Below are positions 21,275-28,470 of a stretch of 64,000 nucleotides of DNA, in pieces. This DNA comes from an uncultured Paracoccaceae bacterium. GTDB lineage: Bacteria; Pseudomonadota; Alphaproteobacteria; Rhodobacterales; Rhodobacteraceae. The translations under genes and the position numbers were made by a program. The notes under the pieces are model-generated. The model did not search any database. It had not been told where the DNA came from and saw nothing but the letters and a program-made list of their open reading frames with translations. Every line of letters begins with the position of its first letter. The stretch's first letter is position 1. The stretch lies in NCBI GenBank assembly GCA_947501555.1, contig CANMWG010000001.1:1922001-1986000 (forward strand), written 5' to 3'.

Positions 21275-21694
21275 TCAGCCGCCCTTTCGGGTCAGCCATA
21301 AGTTGTATCTATCAGTGTTTGCGAAGTCGCCATCGCAGTAGCTAACCGCATGACCTTCAGGGATTGGTCGATCATGACAAATCATCCAAGCGACATCTGC
21401 AAGGCGGACCACATGGGGTTCCTTGTTGTGCCTGAAGTGCAGGAAACGTTCGTTGTCCCTGCCATAACGCTGTGTGACGACATCTAACCCGCCATCTCTC
21501 TTCCAGCAGACCATTGAACCACGCAGGTGCATATTACGGGCTGCGAAGGCATGAAGCTCTTCCGTGGTCAGGGATGTGATAGGGCCGGTGATGGTGCTGG
21601 GGTACTTGGGGAGAAAGTCGGTGATCTTGGGCCGGGGGTCGTTGGGTGAAGGGTGCAGCTTATCGGCAGCGTCATCGTTGGCTGAATGGGTCAT
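21275..21694 (-). CDS. HNH-like protein with altered catalytic residues
   Basis: The protein has 139 residues. The C-terminal stretch VAWMICHDRPIPEGHAVSYC followed by DGDFANTDRYNLWLTRKGG follows the spacing of phage/homing HNH nucleases (VWxxHxGxxPxGxxVdHxdgdxxdnrxxNLrxxt). However, the usual second-strand His appears as Tyr. A DNA-binding or inactive-nuclease role is possible. The next upstream gene starts 3 bp away, so they are co-transcribed. Confidence 0.6.
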   Translation of the reverse strand: MTHSANDDAADKLHPSPNDPRPKITDFLPKYPSTITGPITSLTTEELHAFAARNMHLRGSMVCWKRDGGLDVVTQRYGRDNERFLHFRHNKEPHVVRLADVAWMICHDRPIPEGHAVSYCDGDFANTDRYNLWLTRKGG

Positions 21695-21696
21695 GT

Positions 21697-22125
21697 TCAG
21701 GTTCTCTTTCGGGGTGGCAGAGCAATGAGGGTCTTGCGTCGCTGGTCAGGGGGAGCCGCGCCTATAGTTAGGGGCTTCCATCCGCTGGCTTTGCGCTGGG
21801 CATCAAGATCACGGAACCGGGCGTACCACTCAGCGTCTTGTTTCTTGATGAGGTCTGTATCAACACGGTGCTTTGCAGCTGCCTGAGCGTCTTCCTCAGC
21901 GTCCCTCGCATCAATGATAGCCTGCACTACCGCATCAGCTTCACGGACCTTGAGCACCGCCTCTAGCGTAGCGATGAGGATATCTTGTTTGCCTCGATCA
22001 TAATCACAACCAAAGCTGCGCAGGGACAATACGCGTCTTGCACACTTGGGTGAACAACCAACGCTGTTGATCTGTCGGGGAATGAATGGCGTGTCGCATA
22101 TCGGGCACTGTCGGGGGTCATGCAT
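21697..22125 (-). CDS. Zinc-finger protein of the element
   Basis: The 142-residue protein begins MHDPRQCPICDTPFIPRQ and carries two Cys pairs (CPIC and CSPKC) that can form a zinc ribbon, followed by a long Ala/Glu/Asp-rich helix and a basic C-terminus (PPDQRRKTLIALPPRKRT). This suggests nucleic-acid contact. It is the first gene after the 0.83-kb repeat-rich gap and is followed after 2 bp by the HNH-like gene. Confidence 0.55.
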   Translation of the reverse strand: MHDPRQCPICDTPFIPRQINSVGCSPKCARRVLSLRSFGCDYDRGKQDILIATLEAVLKVREADAVVQAIIDARDAEEDAQAAAKHRVDTDLIKKQDAEWYARFRDLDAQRKASGWKPLTIGAAPPDQRRKTLIALPPRKRT

Positions 22126-22971
22126 AAGGGTGCCTTAGGGGATGTGGAAAAGTGGAGCGCTCTCCATTTTTGAGCCATGGCTAAATTTTGGGTCAGTGCG
22201 AAAGGAAGAGAGGGGGAAGCTCTTTATCCTAATGTGCGGGTTAATCAATCTGGCACTGAGAGGGTCACTATATTGGTACCGTAAACAGGCACCTTAGGGT
22301 GAACCTTAGGGTGAACCTTAGGGTGAACCTTAGGGCGCGCAGAGCGCTTGAAAGACCACTGAGAAGATGATCAACCTTCGTCATCACCTTCATTCAATCT
22401 TAGGGCGTCAGCCCTATATAAGCTGCATGTTCCCGATCACATGAAAGACCACATAAAGCTTATGTGAAGCTTCGCATTCATGTTAGCAGGGAACCTCTTA
22501 TGAGAAGATGATGAGAAAGATGATGAGAAAGATGAAGATTAAAGTGAACCTCAGCATGTCCTTAAAGGGAAATATTAAGGAGCCCTTCAACGGCTCCGCC
22601 TATGTGGCAGTCCGTCAAATGAGGTCTATCCCTCTCGTCTCATGATGCAGGTGAACCTGTCTACATCATCACTGGCGCGTCTGTCGGTGGGCCTATGAAC
22701 CCCCACCAATTGCGGTGCATTCTTCCTTGAGGTCCCCTAGCGTGATCTGGTCGATCAACGTGGGTCATTCCTGAGAGGGAAGCTTTCAGTGTCTCGCGGT
22801 TTACGTCGTGCGAGATGCGACGGTGTCCTTTTACGGGCTGTGCGGATGCCTTCTATACCTAATGTGTGGGTTAATTGAGGTCGGTACCTGAGAGGGCATG
22901 AAAAGGGTATGTCAAGGGAAATGTGTGTCGCTTTATCCAAGTTGGATAACGTAACCCACTCCGAGAACCGT
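22126..22971. other. 0.85-kb repeat-rich non-coding region
   Basis: No convincing gene is present. The region holds a 12-bp tandem array (22291-22338), a second 12-bp tandem of GATGATGAGAAA units (22507-22537), and a hairpin GGAGCC/GGCTCC (22579-22597) followed on the minus strand by T-rich DNA. The motif CTAATGTGYGGGTTAAT occurs twice, at about 22229 and 22859. The density of repeats is what one expects of a replication origin or a regulatory hub, but no initiator gene is identified. Confidence 0.5.
22291..22338 (+). repeat. 12-bp tandem repeat, ACCTTAGGGTGA
   Basis: Three perfect consecutive copies and a fourth that diverges after ten bases (ACCTTAGGGC). The unit length and head-to-tail order resemble plasmid iterons. 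A related TCTTAGGGCG lies about 60 bp downstream. Confidence 0.8.
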
Positions 22972-23358
22972 CTATCGTCCCCCCTCAGTCGCCGCCGGGT
23001 CATCCCGCAGGGCACGCAATCGTTCCACCTTTCGGAGGTCGTTGAGGGTGGCCGCTCGGCGTTCCACTTTAGGGGCAGGCTTATCCTTGAGTTCTAGGGC
23101 TTCTCGGATGGAGTTAGCTCGATCAAAACGCTCCCGCGAGAGCTTTTTAATTTCAGCTACCTGCATATATCTCTGCCGCTGTGGGCGTGAGAAAGATAGG
23201 TTTTCCTCACACCAAGGGTAGAACTCCCCATGCTTCAGGCCCGCCTTCACCTTAATCAGCTCTTCACCGATCTCGGCGGCGATCTCCTTAGCGGTCTCCG
23301 TTATGGACCGTTCCGTCCAAGTTGGACGAAACCAACCACTGACCGAACTGCTCATCAC
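22972..23358 (-). CDS. DUF3102-like protein
   Basis: The frame has 128 residues. The segment IGEELIKVKAGLKHGEFYPW with CEENLSFSRPQRQRYMQVAE (about residues 32-70) follows the DUF3102 pattern of a helix, HGxFxxW, then a helix with YMxxA, seen in phage- and plasmid-borne proteins. The first 18 residues overlap, in another frame, the end of the gene at 23288-23512. Either translation is coupled or the two frames are one gene split by a frameshift. Confidence 0.55.
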   Translation of the reverse strand: MMSSSVSGWFRPTWTERSITETAKEIAAEIGEELIKVKAGLKHGEFYPWCEENLSFSRPQRQRYMQVAEIKKLSRERFDRANSIREALELKDKPAPKVERRAATLNDLRKVERLRALRDDPAATEGGR

Positions 23359-23512
23359 TCGGGAACATCTTCCGCCCCTCGTTCAGGGCAGCGCCATAGA
23401 TCAGCCACCCTTCCATTGTCTTATCCTCACCATCAGCCACCATACGGAGCCCGTCACAGGCCCGTTCAGCTAACCGCGTGAGGGTTGGTACCGAAATTTC
23501 TGTATTACTCAT
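23288..23512 (-). CDS. Small protein overlapping the DUF3102 gene
   Basis: The protein has 74 residues, MSNTEISVPTLTRLAERACD onward. The central KTMEGWLIYGAALNEGRKMF and the tail DEQFGQWLVSSNLD look like the N-terminal module that often precedes DUF3102-type domains. It shares 71 bp with the next frame. It is preceded by an AT-rich region with a good chance of a promoter (23520-23640), divergent from the small plus-strand gene. Confidence 0.5.
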   Translation of the reverse strand: MSNTEISVPTLTRLAERACDGLRMVADGEDKTMEGWLIYGAALNEGRKMFPSDEQFGQWLVSSNLDGTVHNGDR

Positions 23513-23644
23513 ATGGAAATGTCCTTTTCACACACAACCTTCCACCCCCGGAACATTCCCTTCAGTGCAACTAAATGCTGTCTTTACAAGCACTTACAGA
23601 TCATTTATCACCTTCATCATCACATCAATTGGAAGGAATAGACC

Positions 23645-23821
23645 ATGAAGATATCTGCTGAAGTCACTCGGTCATATGCATTCATCCGGATAGGGCGCTT
23701 TGAGGTTCATGTTGAACGGGACGGTGAGCGTGTCCGGCAACTTGCCGGTGAGGTTGTATGCTATGTTGGGCGCTGGGCTGTCCATATGGTGAACCACGAA
23801 AGGGCCGGTCTTATCCGCTAG
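23645..23821 (+). CDS. Small 58-residue protein of the element
   Basis: The gene is ATG 23645 to TAG 23821, with an AAGGAATAG ribosome site eight bases upstream. The product MKISAEVTRSYAFIRIGRFE and onward is basic and probably a small beta-rich protein. It is the only plus-strand gene I find inside the element and is divergent from the DUF3102 unit. A regulator or excisionase role is possible from position only; no helix-turn-helix is evident. Confidence 0.5.
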   Translation: MKISAEVTRSYAFIRIGRFEVHVERDGERVRQLAGEVVCYVGRWAVHMVNHERAGLIR

Positions 23822-23824
23822 TAT

Positions 23825-23919
23825 CAAGTTGGTATTAGCAATCCCCAATGCCAAGTTGGCAGAGCGGCCCCCTTTCCCAAGTTGGTAGAGGTAAGCCAGA
23901 GCCACACTGCGCAAGTTGC
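23825..23919 (+). repeat. CAAGTTGG repeat array
   Basis: CAAGTTGG occurs at 23825, 23852 and 23878, and CAAGTTGC at 23912, with steps of 27, 26 and 34 bp. The flanks form small dyads (TGCCAA-G-TTGGCA, CGCAA-G-TTGCG). Two further copies lie at 22938 and 23318, and the sequence after several copies also matches (about 35 bp in all). They are probably protein-binding sites. Confidence 0.6.
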
Positions 23920-23961
23920 GTAATGCAAGCCACTGCCCAAATGTTACCCGCTGGTAACTTT

Positions 23962-24031
23962 TCACATGCAGCCCAAACCGGCAGCGCGCTGCCATTATCA
24001 CATGCAGACCAAAGTGGCGGAGCGCCGCCAT
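23962..24031. repeat. Two 34-bp direct repeats forming covarying hairpins
   Basis: Copies at 23962-23995 and 23998-24031 both start TCACATGCAG and differ at six positions. Each holds a five-pair hairpin: GGCAG-CGCG-CTGCC in the first and GGCGG-AGCG-CCGCC in the second. An A-T pair in one is replaced by G-C in the other, so pairing is preserved. They lie directly after the integrase stop codon. Confidence 0.65.
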
Positions 24032-24033
24032 TT

Positions 24034-25431
24034 TCACATCACCTTCACGGCCTCCACACACGCCCTAAGCTGCCCTTCAGATGCCCCCCGAGCATATCTG
24101 CCAAAGGTCACGTCTTGCTTGTCTGGTCGATGCCCTATCACGTCTGCGATGGTGTCCTTATCGATGCCCGCGTGTCTTGCCTTGGTGGCGAACCAACGCC
24201 TCGCACTGTGGAAGTTGACCAGTGAACGTCTAACACCCGGCCGCTTGTCCTCGACACCTAAGGCTTCCCTAAAGCGCTTGAAACGTTTCCCGAAGGTGTC
24301 TGAAGGGTTCCCTGCCCCGGCCAATTCATGGAACAGCATATCCTGCCCTGACTTGTTCACCATGCGGTCCCTAATCATCCCCTCAAGGGAACTGTGAACG
24401 GGCACCATACGGGCTGCTGCGTCGGTCTTGCCTTGTTGGATGTTGAACCAGAGATGACCATCATCATCATTCACGATCTCTTCAACCCATAAGGTGATGA
24501 TCTCAGCCTGTCTCATGCCTGATAGAAGGGAGGTGCGAAGAATGTCATGTGTAGGGGCCTTGTAAGCTTCCCTGAGGGGGAATGGAGAGTTCAGGAGGGT
24601 ACCTACCTCAGTGTCCGTGAAGGGTCTCTCTACGGCTCTCTGTGCGCCTCTCTCGACCCTCTTTCCCTTCCTCTCTATCTTCTGATCATTCCAAGGCCAT
24701 CCAGTCTTTACGGTTTCCCCTACAGGCAGCTGAACGTGCCCTCTACGTGCCAGATAAATCCAATACTGTCTCAACGCAGTAATATGCTTGCCCTGTGTGA
24801 CGGGATGCATCTGGTCCAACTCATCAGACACATAACGGCCAGCTTCACGCCTATCGATCTGGTCCAATGTCTTACGCCTCTCATCACACCATCGGGCCAA
24901 CTTCATGATGTGTCCATGCCTCTCTGCTGTGGTCTTTGGTGCAAGCCCTGCTTTGCTAAGGTAATCCTGAAGGTGTTCCTCGATCTTGATCTTACCTGTC
25001 ATCGCCCGTTCGAAGGCTTCCCGTTGCGGTGGGCGCATGGCATCTGCCTCGGCCTCTGCAGCCTCAACGATCAGATACAGTTCATCATTGTCTTCAGCAT
25101 CAGCTATAGCATTGCGCGTTAAGGCCCCTCTACGTGCTGCCGTATGGACCCCTGAGAGCGATGTGGAGGTGTTGGCAACCATGCCTACCCCAACCCCCTG
25201 CACGGCCCCTGAGCAGCCCTCCTGCACGGCCCTGAATTGTGCCCTGATGGTTCCCTCTAACTCATCCCTGAGGTTCTTTGCCTCGGCGATGTTCGAAGTC
25301 TTGAGATTGATGAGTATGAAGGCTGGCCCGCCGGTAACCTTACGGATGGCTGCAGGGACACTCTGACGGTACCACCAGACGTTTCTCTTGAGGGTAAGCA
25401 GACGCTCTGAGCGATTGGCTTTCACTGACAT
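24034..25431 (-). CDS. Tyrosine-recombinase integrase
   Basis: The 465-residue protein has an N-terminal DUF6538-like start (LKRNVWWYRQSVPAAIRKVT), a SAM-like core-binding domain and a C-terminal catalytic domain. The active-site residues are visible: Arg in LLSGMRQAEIITLW, the H-x-x-R of FHSARRWFAT, His in IGHRPDK and the nucleophile Tyr in FGRYARG. It integrates the element into the tRNA-Ala 3' end. The start lies about 100 bp inside the right attachment site, next to TGACCAC repeats. Confidence 0.95.
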   Translation of the reverse strand: MSVKANRSERLLTLKRNVWWYRQSVPAAIRKVTGGPAFILINLKTSNIAEAKNLRDELEGTIRAQFRAVQEGCSGAVQGVGVGMVANTSTSLSGVHTAARRGALTRNAIADAEDNDELYLIVEAAEAEADAMRPPQREAFERAMTGKIKIEEHLQDYLSKAGLAPKTTAERHGHIMKLARWCDERRKTLDQIDRREAGRYVSDELDQMHPVTQGKHITALRQYWIYLARRGHVQLPVGETVKTGWPWNDQKIERKGKRVERGAQRAVERPFTDTEVGTLLNSPFPLREAYKAPTHDILRTSLLSGMRQAEIITLWVEEIVNDDDGHLWFNIQQGKTDAAARMVPVHSSLEGMIRDRMVNKSGQDMLFHELAGAGNPSDTFGKRFKRFREALGVEDKRPGVRRSLVNFHSARRWFATKARHAGIDKDTIADVIGHRPDKQDVTFGRYARGASEGQLRACVEAVKVM

Positions 25432-25443
25432 AGGGAACCTTAC

Positions 25444-25463
25444 TGACCACGTTTACTGACCAC
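25444..25463 (+). promoter_or_regulatory. Right arm-type sites, two TGACCAC repeats
   Basis: TGACCAC occurs at 25444 and 25457 within ACTGACCAC contexts, between the integrase start and the right attachment site. They match the three copies inside the left site, so they are probable integrase arm sites that may also overlap the integrase promoter. Confidence 0.55.
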
Positions 25464-25527
25464 ATAGGTGCACTGAAAGGGTCATGTTAGCAAGGACTTA
25501 AGGGGTCTGAGGGCTTTTGGTTTAGCT

Positions 25528-25554
25528 TCCCCTAGGCTCCACCATCAACATCAT
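25528..25554 (+). repeat. Right attachment site (att)
   Basis: A 27-bp perfect copy of 18194-18220, without the rest of a tRNA, marks the right border of the integrated element. Confidence 0.92.
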
Positions 25555-25825
25555 GGTACGTTCATCATAGTTGTTCCATTTATCCAGCATAGTTCTTCCG
25601 TTTATTGGGGTTCGTGCAGTTTTTAATGTCTTAGACTCACTGTCTAGATACAATTTGCTACCGCTCTTGTTGCTACCAATGCGCCACGATCGGCGGAAAG
25701 CAGACCTTAGCTGCGAATGCAAAACCTCGCGGACAAGTGAGTGAAAGCGGACCTTCGCAGCCCTGCTTGTAGTGTTTGCTGTGATATCTCTGCTTGCCCG
25801 TTGCGGATTCCTAATTGACGAGATA

Positions 25826-25843
25826 TGTATCCCAAGGGATACA
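25826..25843. promoter_or_regulatory. Palindromic operator before the GntR gene
   Basis: TGTATCCCAAGGGATACA is a perfect 8-bp-arm palindrome ending 17 bp before the likely start codon of the GntR/FCD gene. Sites of this shape are typical for FadR-subfamily autoregulation. Confidence 0.6.
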
Positions 25844-25860
25844 ATTTGAAAGACCGTGCA

Positions 25861-26502
25861 ATGGAGACAGATCTTTCCCAAGGCGAAGTAGCCTTTTCCA
25901 AACTGATGAAAGCGATCGAAACCGGTATCTACCAACCTGGTGACCGCCTACGTGAAATCGAAATTGCAGACCGATTAGAGCTCTCACGGACGCCTATTCG
26001 CGAAGCGTTGCGGCGGCTCGAAGCCGAGAACATCGTTGAGCATCGCCCCCGTGTAGGAGCAATTATTCGTCGATTGGGCCAGCCGGAAGTAGTCGAACTT
26101 TATGAGATGCGTTTAGTGTTGGAACGCACAGCTGCAGAAATGGCAGCGAAACACGCAGCCGAAGCCGAGGTAGATGCGCTGGGTGATATTAACGACGAAA
26201 TCGCGCAGAACGGCGAAAACCCCGCACTGGCCGCCGCGATAAACCAGAAATTTCATCGGGCGATCTATTTGGCGGCACGCAATCGGTTCTTGTTGGATGC
26301 GGCACGCGCGATGAATAATGCGTTGCTGTTGTTAGGCCCGACGACTCTAGCGGATGCTGATCGCATTTCGGTTGTGGTGGCGCAGCATACTCAAATAGCG
26401 GAAGCAATAAGTGCGGGTGATATCGAGGGCGCTGGCGCAGCCGCGGAGGCGCATTTGCAGACGTCCCTGAGGTACCGATTGCAGGTCATGCGTTCACGAT
26501 GA
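25861..26502 (+). CDS. GntR-family regulator with FCD domain
   Basis: The protein has 213 residues from ATG 25861. An in-frame ATG at 25825 lies at the edge of the operator palindrome and is disfavoured. The winged helix has IYQPGDRLREIEIADRLELS and RTPIREALRRLEAE. The FCD domain shows the NQKFHRAIYLAA metal-site helix. It overlaps the following membrane-protein gene by four bases, so it probably controls the carboxylate locus in response to an organic acid. Confidence 0.88.
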   Translation: METDLSQGEVAFSKLMKAIETGIYQPGDRLREIEIADRLELSRTPIREALRRLEAENIVEHRPRVGAIIRRLGQPEVVELYEMRLVLERTAAEMAAKHAAEAEVDALGDINDEIAQNGENPALAAAINQKFHRAIYLAARNRFLLDAARAMNNALLLLGPTTLADADRISVVVAQHTQIAEAISAGDIEGAGAAAEAHLQTSLRYRLQVMRSR

Positions 26503-27524
26503 GGATCATTGCAACACACCTGATCGCAGGCCTTGGTGTTTTGGTTTTCCATGTTCTTGCGCTGCCTTTACCGTGGTTGTTGGGTCCGATTGTCGCCTGT
26601 CTGGTTGCAGCTCTTTTGGGGCTGCCCATGAAAAGCGTGCCTTTCGTGAACAACGCGATGCGCTCCATTCTTGGGGTCGCTGTCGGGGCGACATTTACGA
26701 CTGCATTGGTGGTCAGTATGGCGGGGTATTGGACGACGCTGATGCTCGTGCCTTTTATGGTGTTCTGTATTGGATTGGTTGGTGTTCCGTATTTCCATCG
26801 GCTGTGGGGGTTTGATTTTGCGACCAGTTACTATTCAGCAATGCCCGGAGGCTTGCAGGACATGTTATTGTTCGGGGAGGAAGCTGGTGGGGATGTACGT
26901 GCTCTGTCGTTGATCCAAGCGACGCGTGTTATGGTTATTGTTGTCGTTCTACCGTTCATTTTGCAGGGGTATTGGGGCGTTGATCTGACAAACCCGCCTG
27001 GCGTTCCAGCAGCATCCTTGCCACTTTCGCAATTGGCCCTGATGGTCGTAGTTGGTCTGGCAGGTTGGCAAATTGCGAAAGCGGTGGGGTTGTTCGGGGC
27101 ATCCATTCTGGGACCAATGATCCTTGCAGCTGTGATGGGGTTGATGGGGATATTACAGCACCGCCCGCCGGCGGAAGCAATTTGGGCCGCGCAGTTTTTC
27201 ATCGGCATGACTGTTGGTACGAAATATGTCGGTGTGACGGGGGCGGAGGTACGCCGTGATGTAACCGCGGCGTTGGGTTTTTGCGTCATCCTACTGGCAC
27301 TTTCGTCTGCTTTCGTGAAAGTAATTCATCTACTCGCGCTTGCACCTCCGATGGAGACGCTGTTGGCCTTCGCCCCAGGTGGGCAAGCTGAGATGACGGT
27401 GCTGGCGTTGATTGCGGGGGCCGATATGGCATTCGTGATCTCGCACCATGTTTTGCGGATCGTAACGGTCATTATCGGTGCGCCTATTGCGGCGCACCTG
27501 TTTAAAGTACGACCTCAGGATTGA
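26499..27524 (+). CDS. AbrB-family membrane protein
   Basis: The 341-residue protein has about ten hydrophobic helices in two repeats. The duplicated PWLLGPIVAC and SILGPMILAAVMG motifs and the SAMPGGLQDM / FAPGGQAEMTV pair are diagnostic of the AbrB (PF05145) family. These are inner-membrane proteins; AbrB of E. coli was named from aidB regulation, while transport is suspected from structure and context. It is co-translated with the GntR gene. The 3' end overlaps the convergent dehydrogenase gene by 23 bp. Confidence 0.85.
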   Translation: MRIIATHLIAGLGVLVFHVLALPLPWLLGPIVACLVAALLGLPMKSVPFVNNAMRSILGVAVGATFTTALVVSMAGYWTTLMLVPFMVFCIGLVGVPYFHRLWGFDFATSYYSAMPGGLQDMLLFGEEAGGDVRALSLIQATRVMVIVVVLPFILQGYWGVDLTNPPGVPAASLPLSQLALMVVVGLAGWQIAKAVGLFGASILGPMILAAVMGLMGILQHRPPAEAIWAAQFFIGMTVGTKYVGVTGAEVRRDVTAALGFCVILLALSSAFVKVIHLLALAPPMETLLAFAPGGQAEMTVLALIAGADMAFVISHHVLRIVTVIIGAPIAAHLFKVRPQD

Positions 27525-28470
27525 TCACGTGGATCGGATCACCCGCCGCATAGGCATTGATCTGGTTAAAGATATCACTGAATTGAAGATTGAATTCATC
27601 CTCGGTGACAAACCCGATATGCGGTGTGGGCAGGACGTTTGGATGGGTCAAAAGTGGATTGGCAGTGTCGCGCAGCGGTTCATTATCAAAAACATCTACA
27701 GCGGCGTGGATGCGGCCCTTGGCGATCTCTGTTTCAAGCACGCCAGGTGCGATCAAGCCTGATCGCGACGTGTTCACCAACAGGCTGCGTGGGGCCATTG
27801 CAGCAAGATCATCCATGGTGATGAGGCCACGGGTTCCGGGTTTCAGACGAAGATGCAGGCTGATCACATCTGATGTTGCAAAGAACGCTTCCCTACTGTC
27901 TGCAACGGTTTCGCCATCGGCCACCGCACGGGCGCGCCCATCGTCCGAGGCCCACCATTGCACCTGCATGCCAATCGCTTTTGCATACTGCGCGACGGCC
28001 TTTGCGATACGCCCGTATCCATAAAGACCCAATTTGCGCCCGCGCAGCGTTCGGCCAACGCCCATTTGCCAATTCCCAGTGCGGATCGATGCCACTTGCG
28101 GGGGGATTTGTCGATAACTGGCTAGGATCAGCGCGAGTGTCATTTCCGCCGCTGCATAATTCGCGCCGTCGCCTTGCATATTGGAACACAGCATCACTTT
28201 GTTTGCAGTGCATGCTTGAACGTCCACATGGGGATAGACACCGCGTTGGCTTATCAGTTTCAGGTTTGGCGTTTGCGTCAGAAGTTCGGGGCCAATTTTC
28301 GTGCGTTCACGAAACAGCACCAAAGCATCGGCCTCTTGTATACGTGCAGCCAGTTTGGTTGGGTCAGGTTCATGATCTGTCCAAACAGTCACGTCGTGGT
28401 CCGCGAGTTTTGCGAAACAAGGCAAGCTCTGTAGCGTGTCGAACCAATCGTCAAGAACATGAACTTTCAT
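27502..28470 (-). CDS. D-2-hydroxyacid dehydrogenase
   Basis: The 322-residue cytosolic NAD(P)-dependent enzyme reduces 2-oxoacids or oxidises D-2-hydroxyacids. The Rossmann motif is GLYGYGRIAKAVA, the catalytic Arg is in NTSRSGLI, Glu follows near FDNEPLR, and the His is in TPHIGFVTEDEF. Together with the PrpF gene (four-base overlap) and the transporter, it should act on the imported carboxylate or its product. Confidence 0.88.
   Translation of the reverse strand: MKVHVLDDWFDTLQSLPCFAKLADHDVTVWTDHEPDPTKLAARIQEADALVLFRERTKIGPELLTQTPNLKLISQRGVYPHVDVQACTANKVMLCSNMQGDGANYAAAEMTLALILASYRQIPPQVASIRTGNWQMGVGRTLRGRKLGLYGYGRIAKAVAQYAKAIGMQVQWWASDDGRARAVADGETVADSREAFFATSDVISLHLRLKPGTRGLITMDDLAAMAPRSLLVNTSRSGLIAPGVLETEIAKGRIHAAVDVFDNEPLRDTANPLLTHPNVLPTPHIGFVTEDEFNLQFSDIFNQINAYAAGDPIHVINPEVVL

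Noticed and set aside
22291..22338. CRISPR array
   Set aside because: Units are only 12 bp with no spacers, and no cas gene is present; the CAAGTTGG array likewise has short units and unequal steps.
22755..23015. Minus-strand frame of 86 codons after the DUF3102 gene
   Set aside because: Its first residues overlap the DUF3102 3' end and the rest is Arg/Pro/Thr-rich without a ribosome site; only the short SNLD repeat is of note.
23840..23900. tRNA D-arm-like sequences (AAGTTGGCAGAGCG and AAGTTGGTAGAGG)
   Set aside because: No acceptor, anticodon or T stem can be formed around them; they belong to the CAAGTTGG repeat family.
23672..24061. Minus-strand frame of 129 codons between the integrase and the DUF3102 unit
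   Set aside because: It runs through the repeat hairpins and the array and is antisense to the small plus-strand gene with a good ribosome site; repeats explain its apparent peptide duplication.
25522..25935. Minus-strand frame crossing the right attachment site
   Set aside because: It spans the element border, the GntR operator and the GntR coding start on the opposite strand, so it cannot be a conserved gene.
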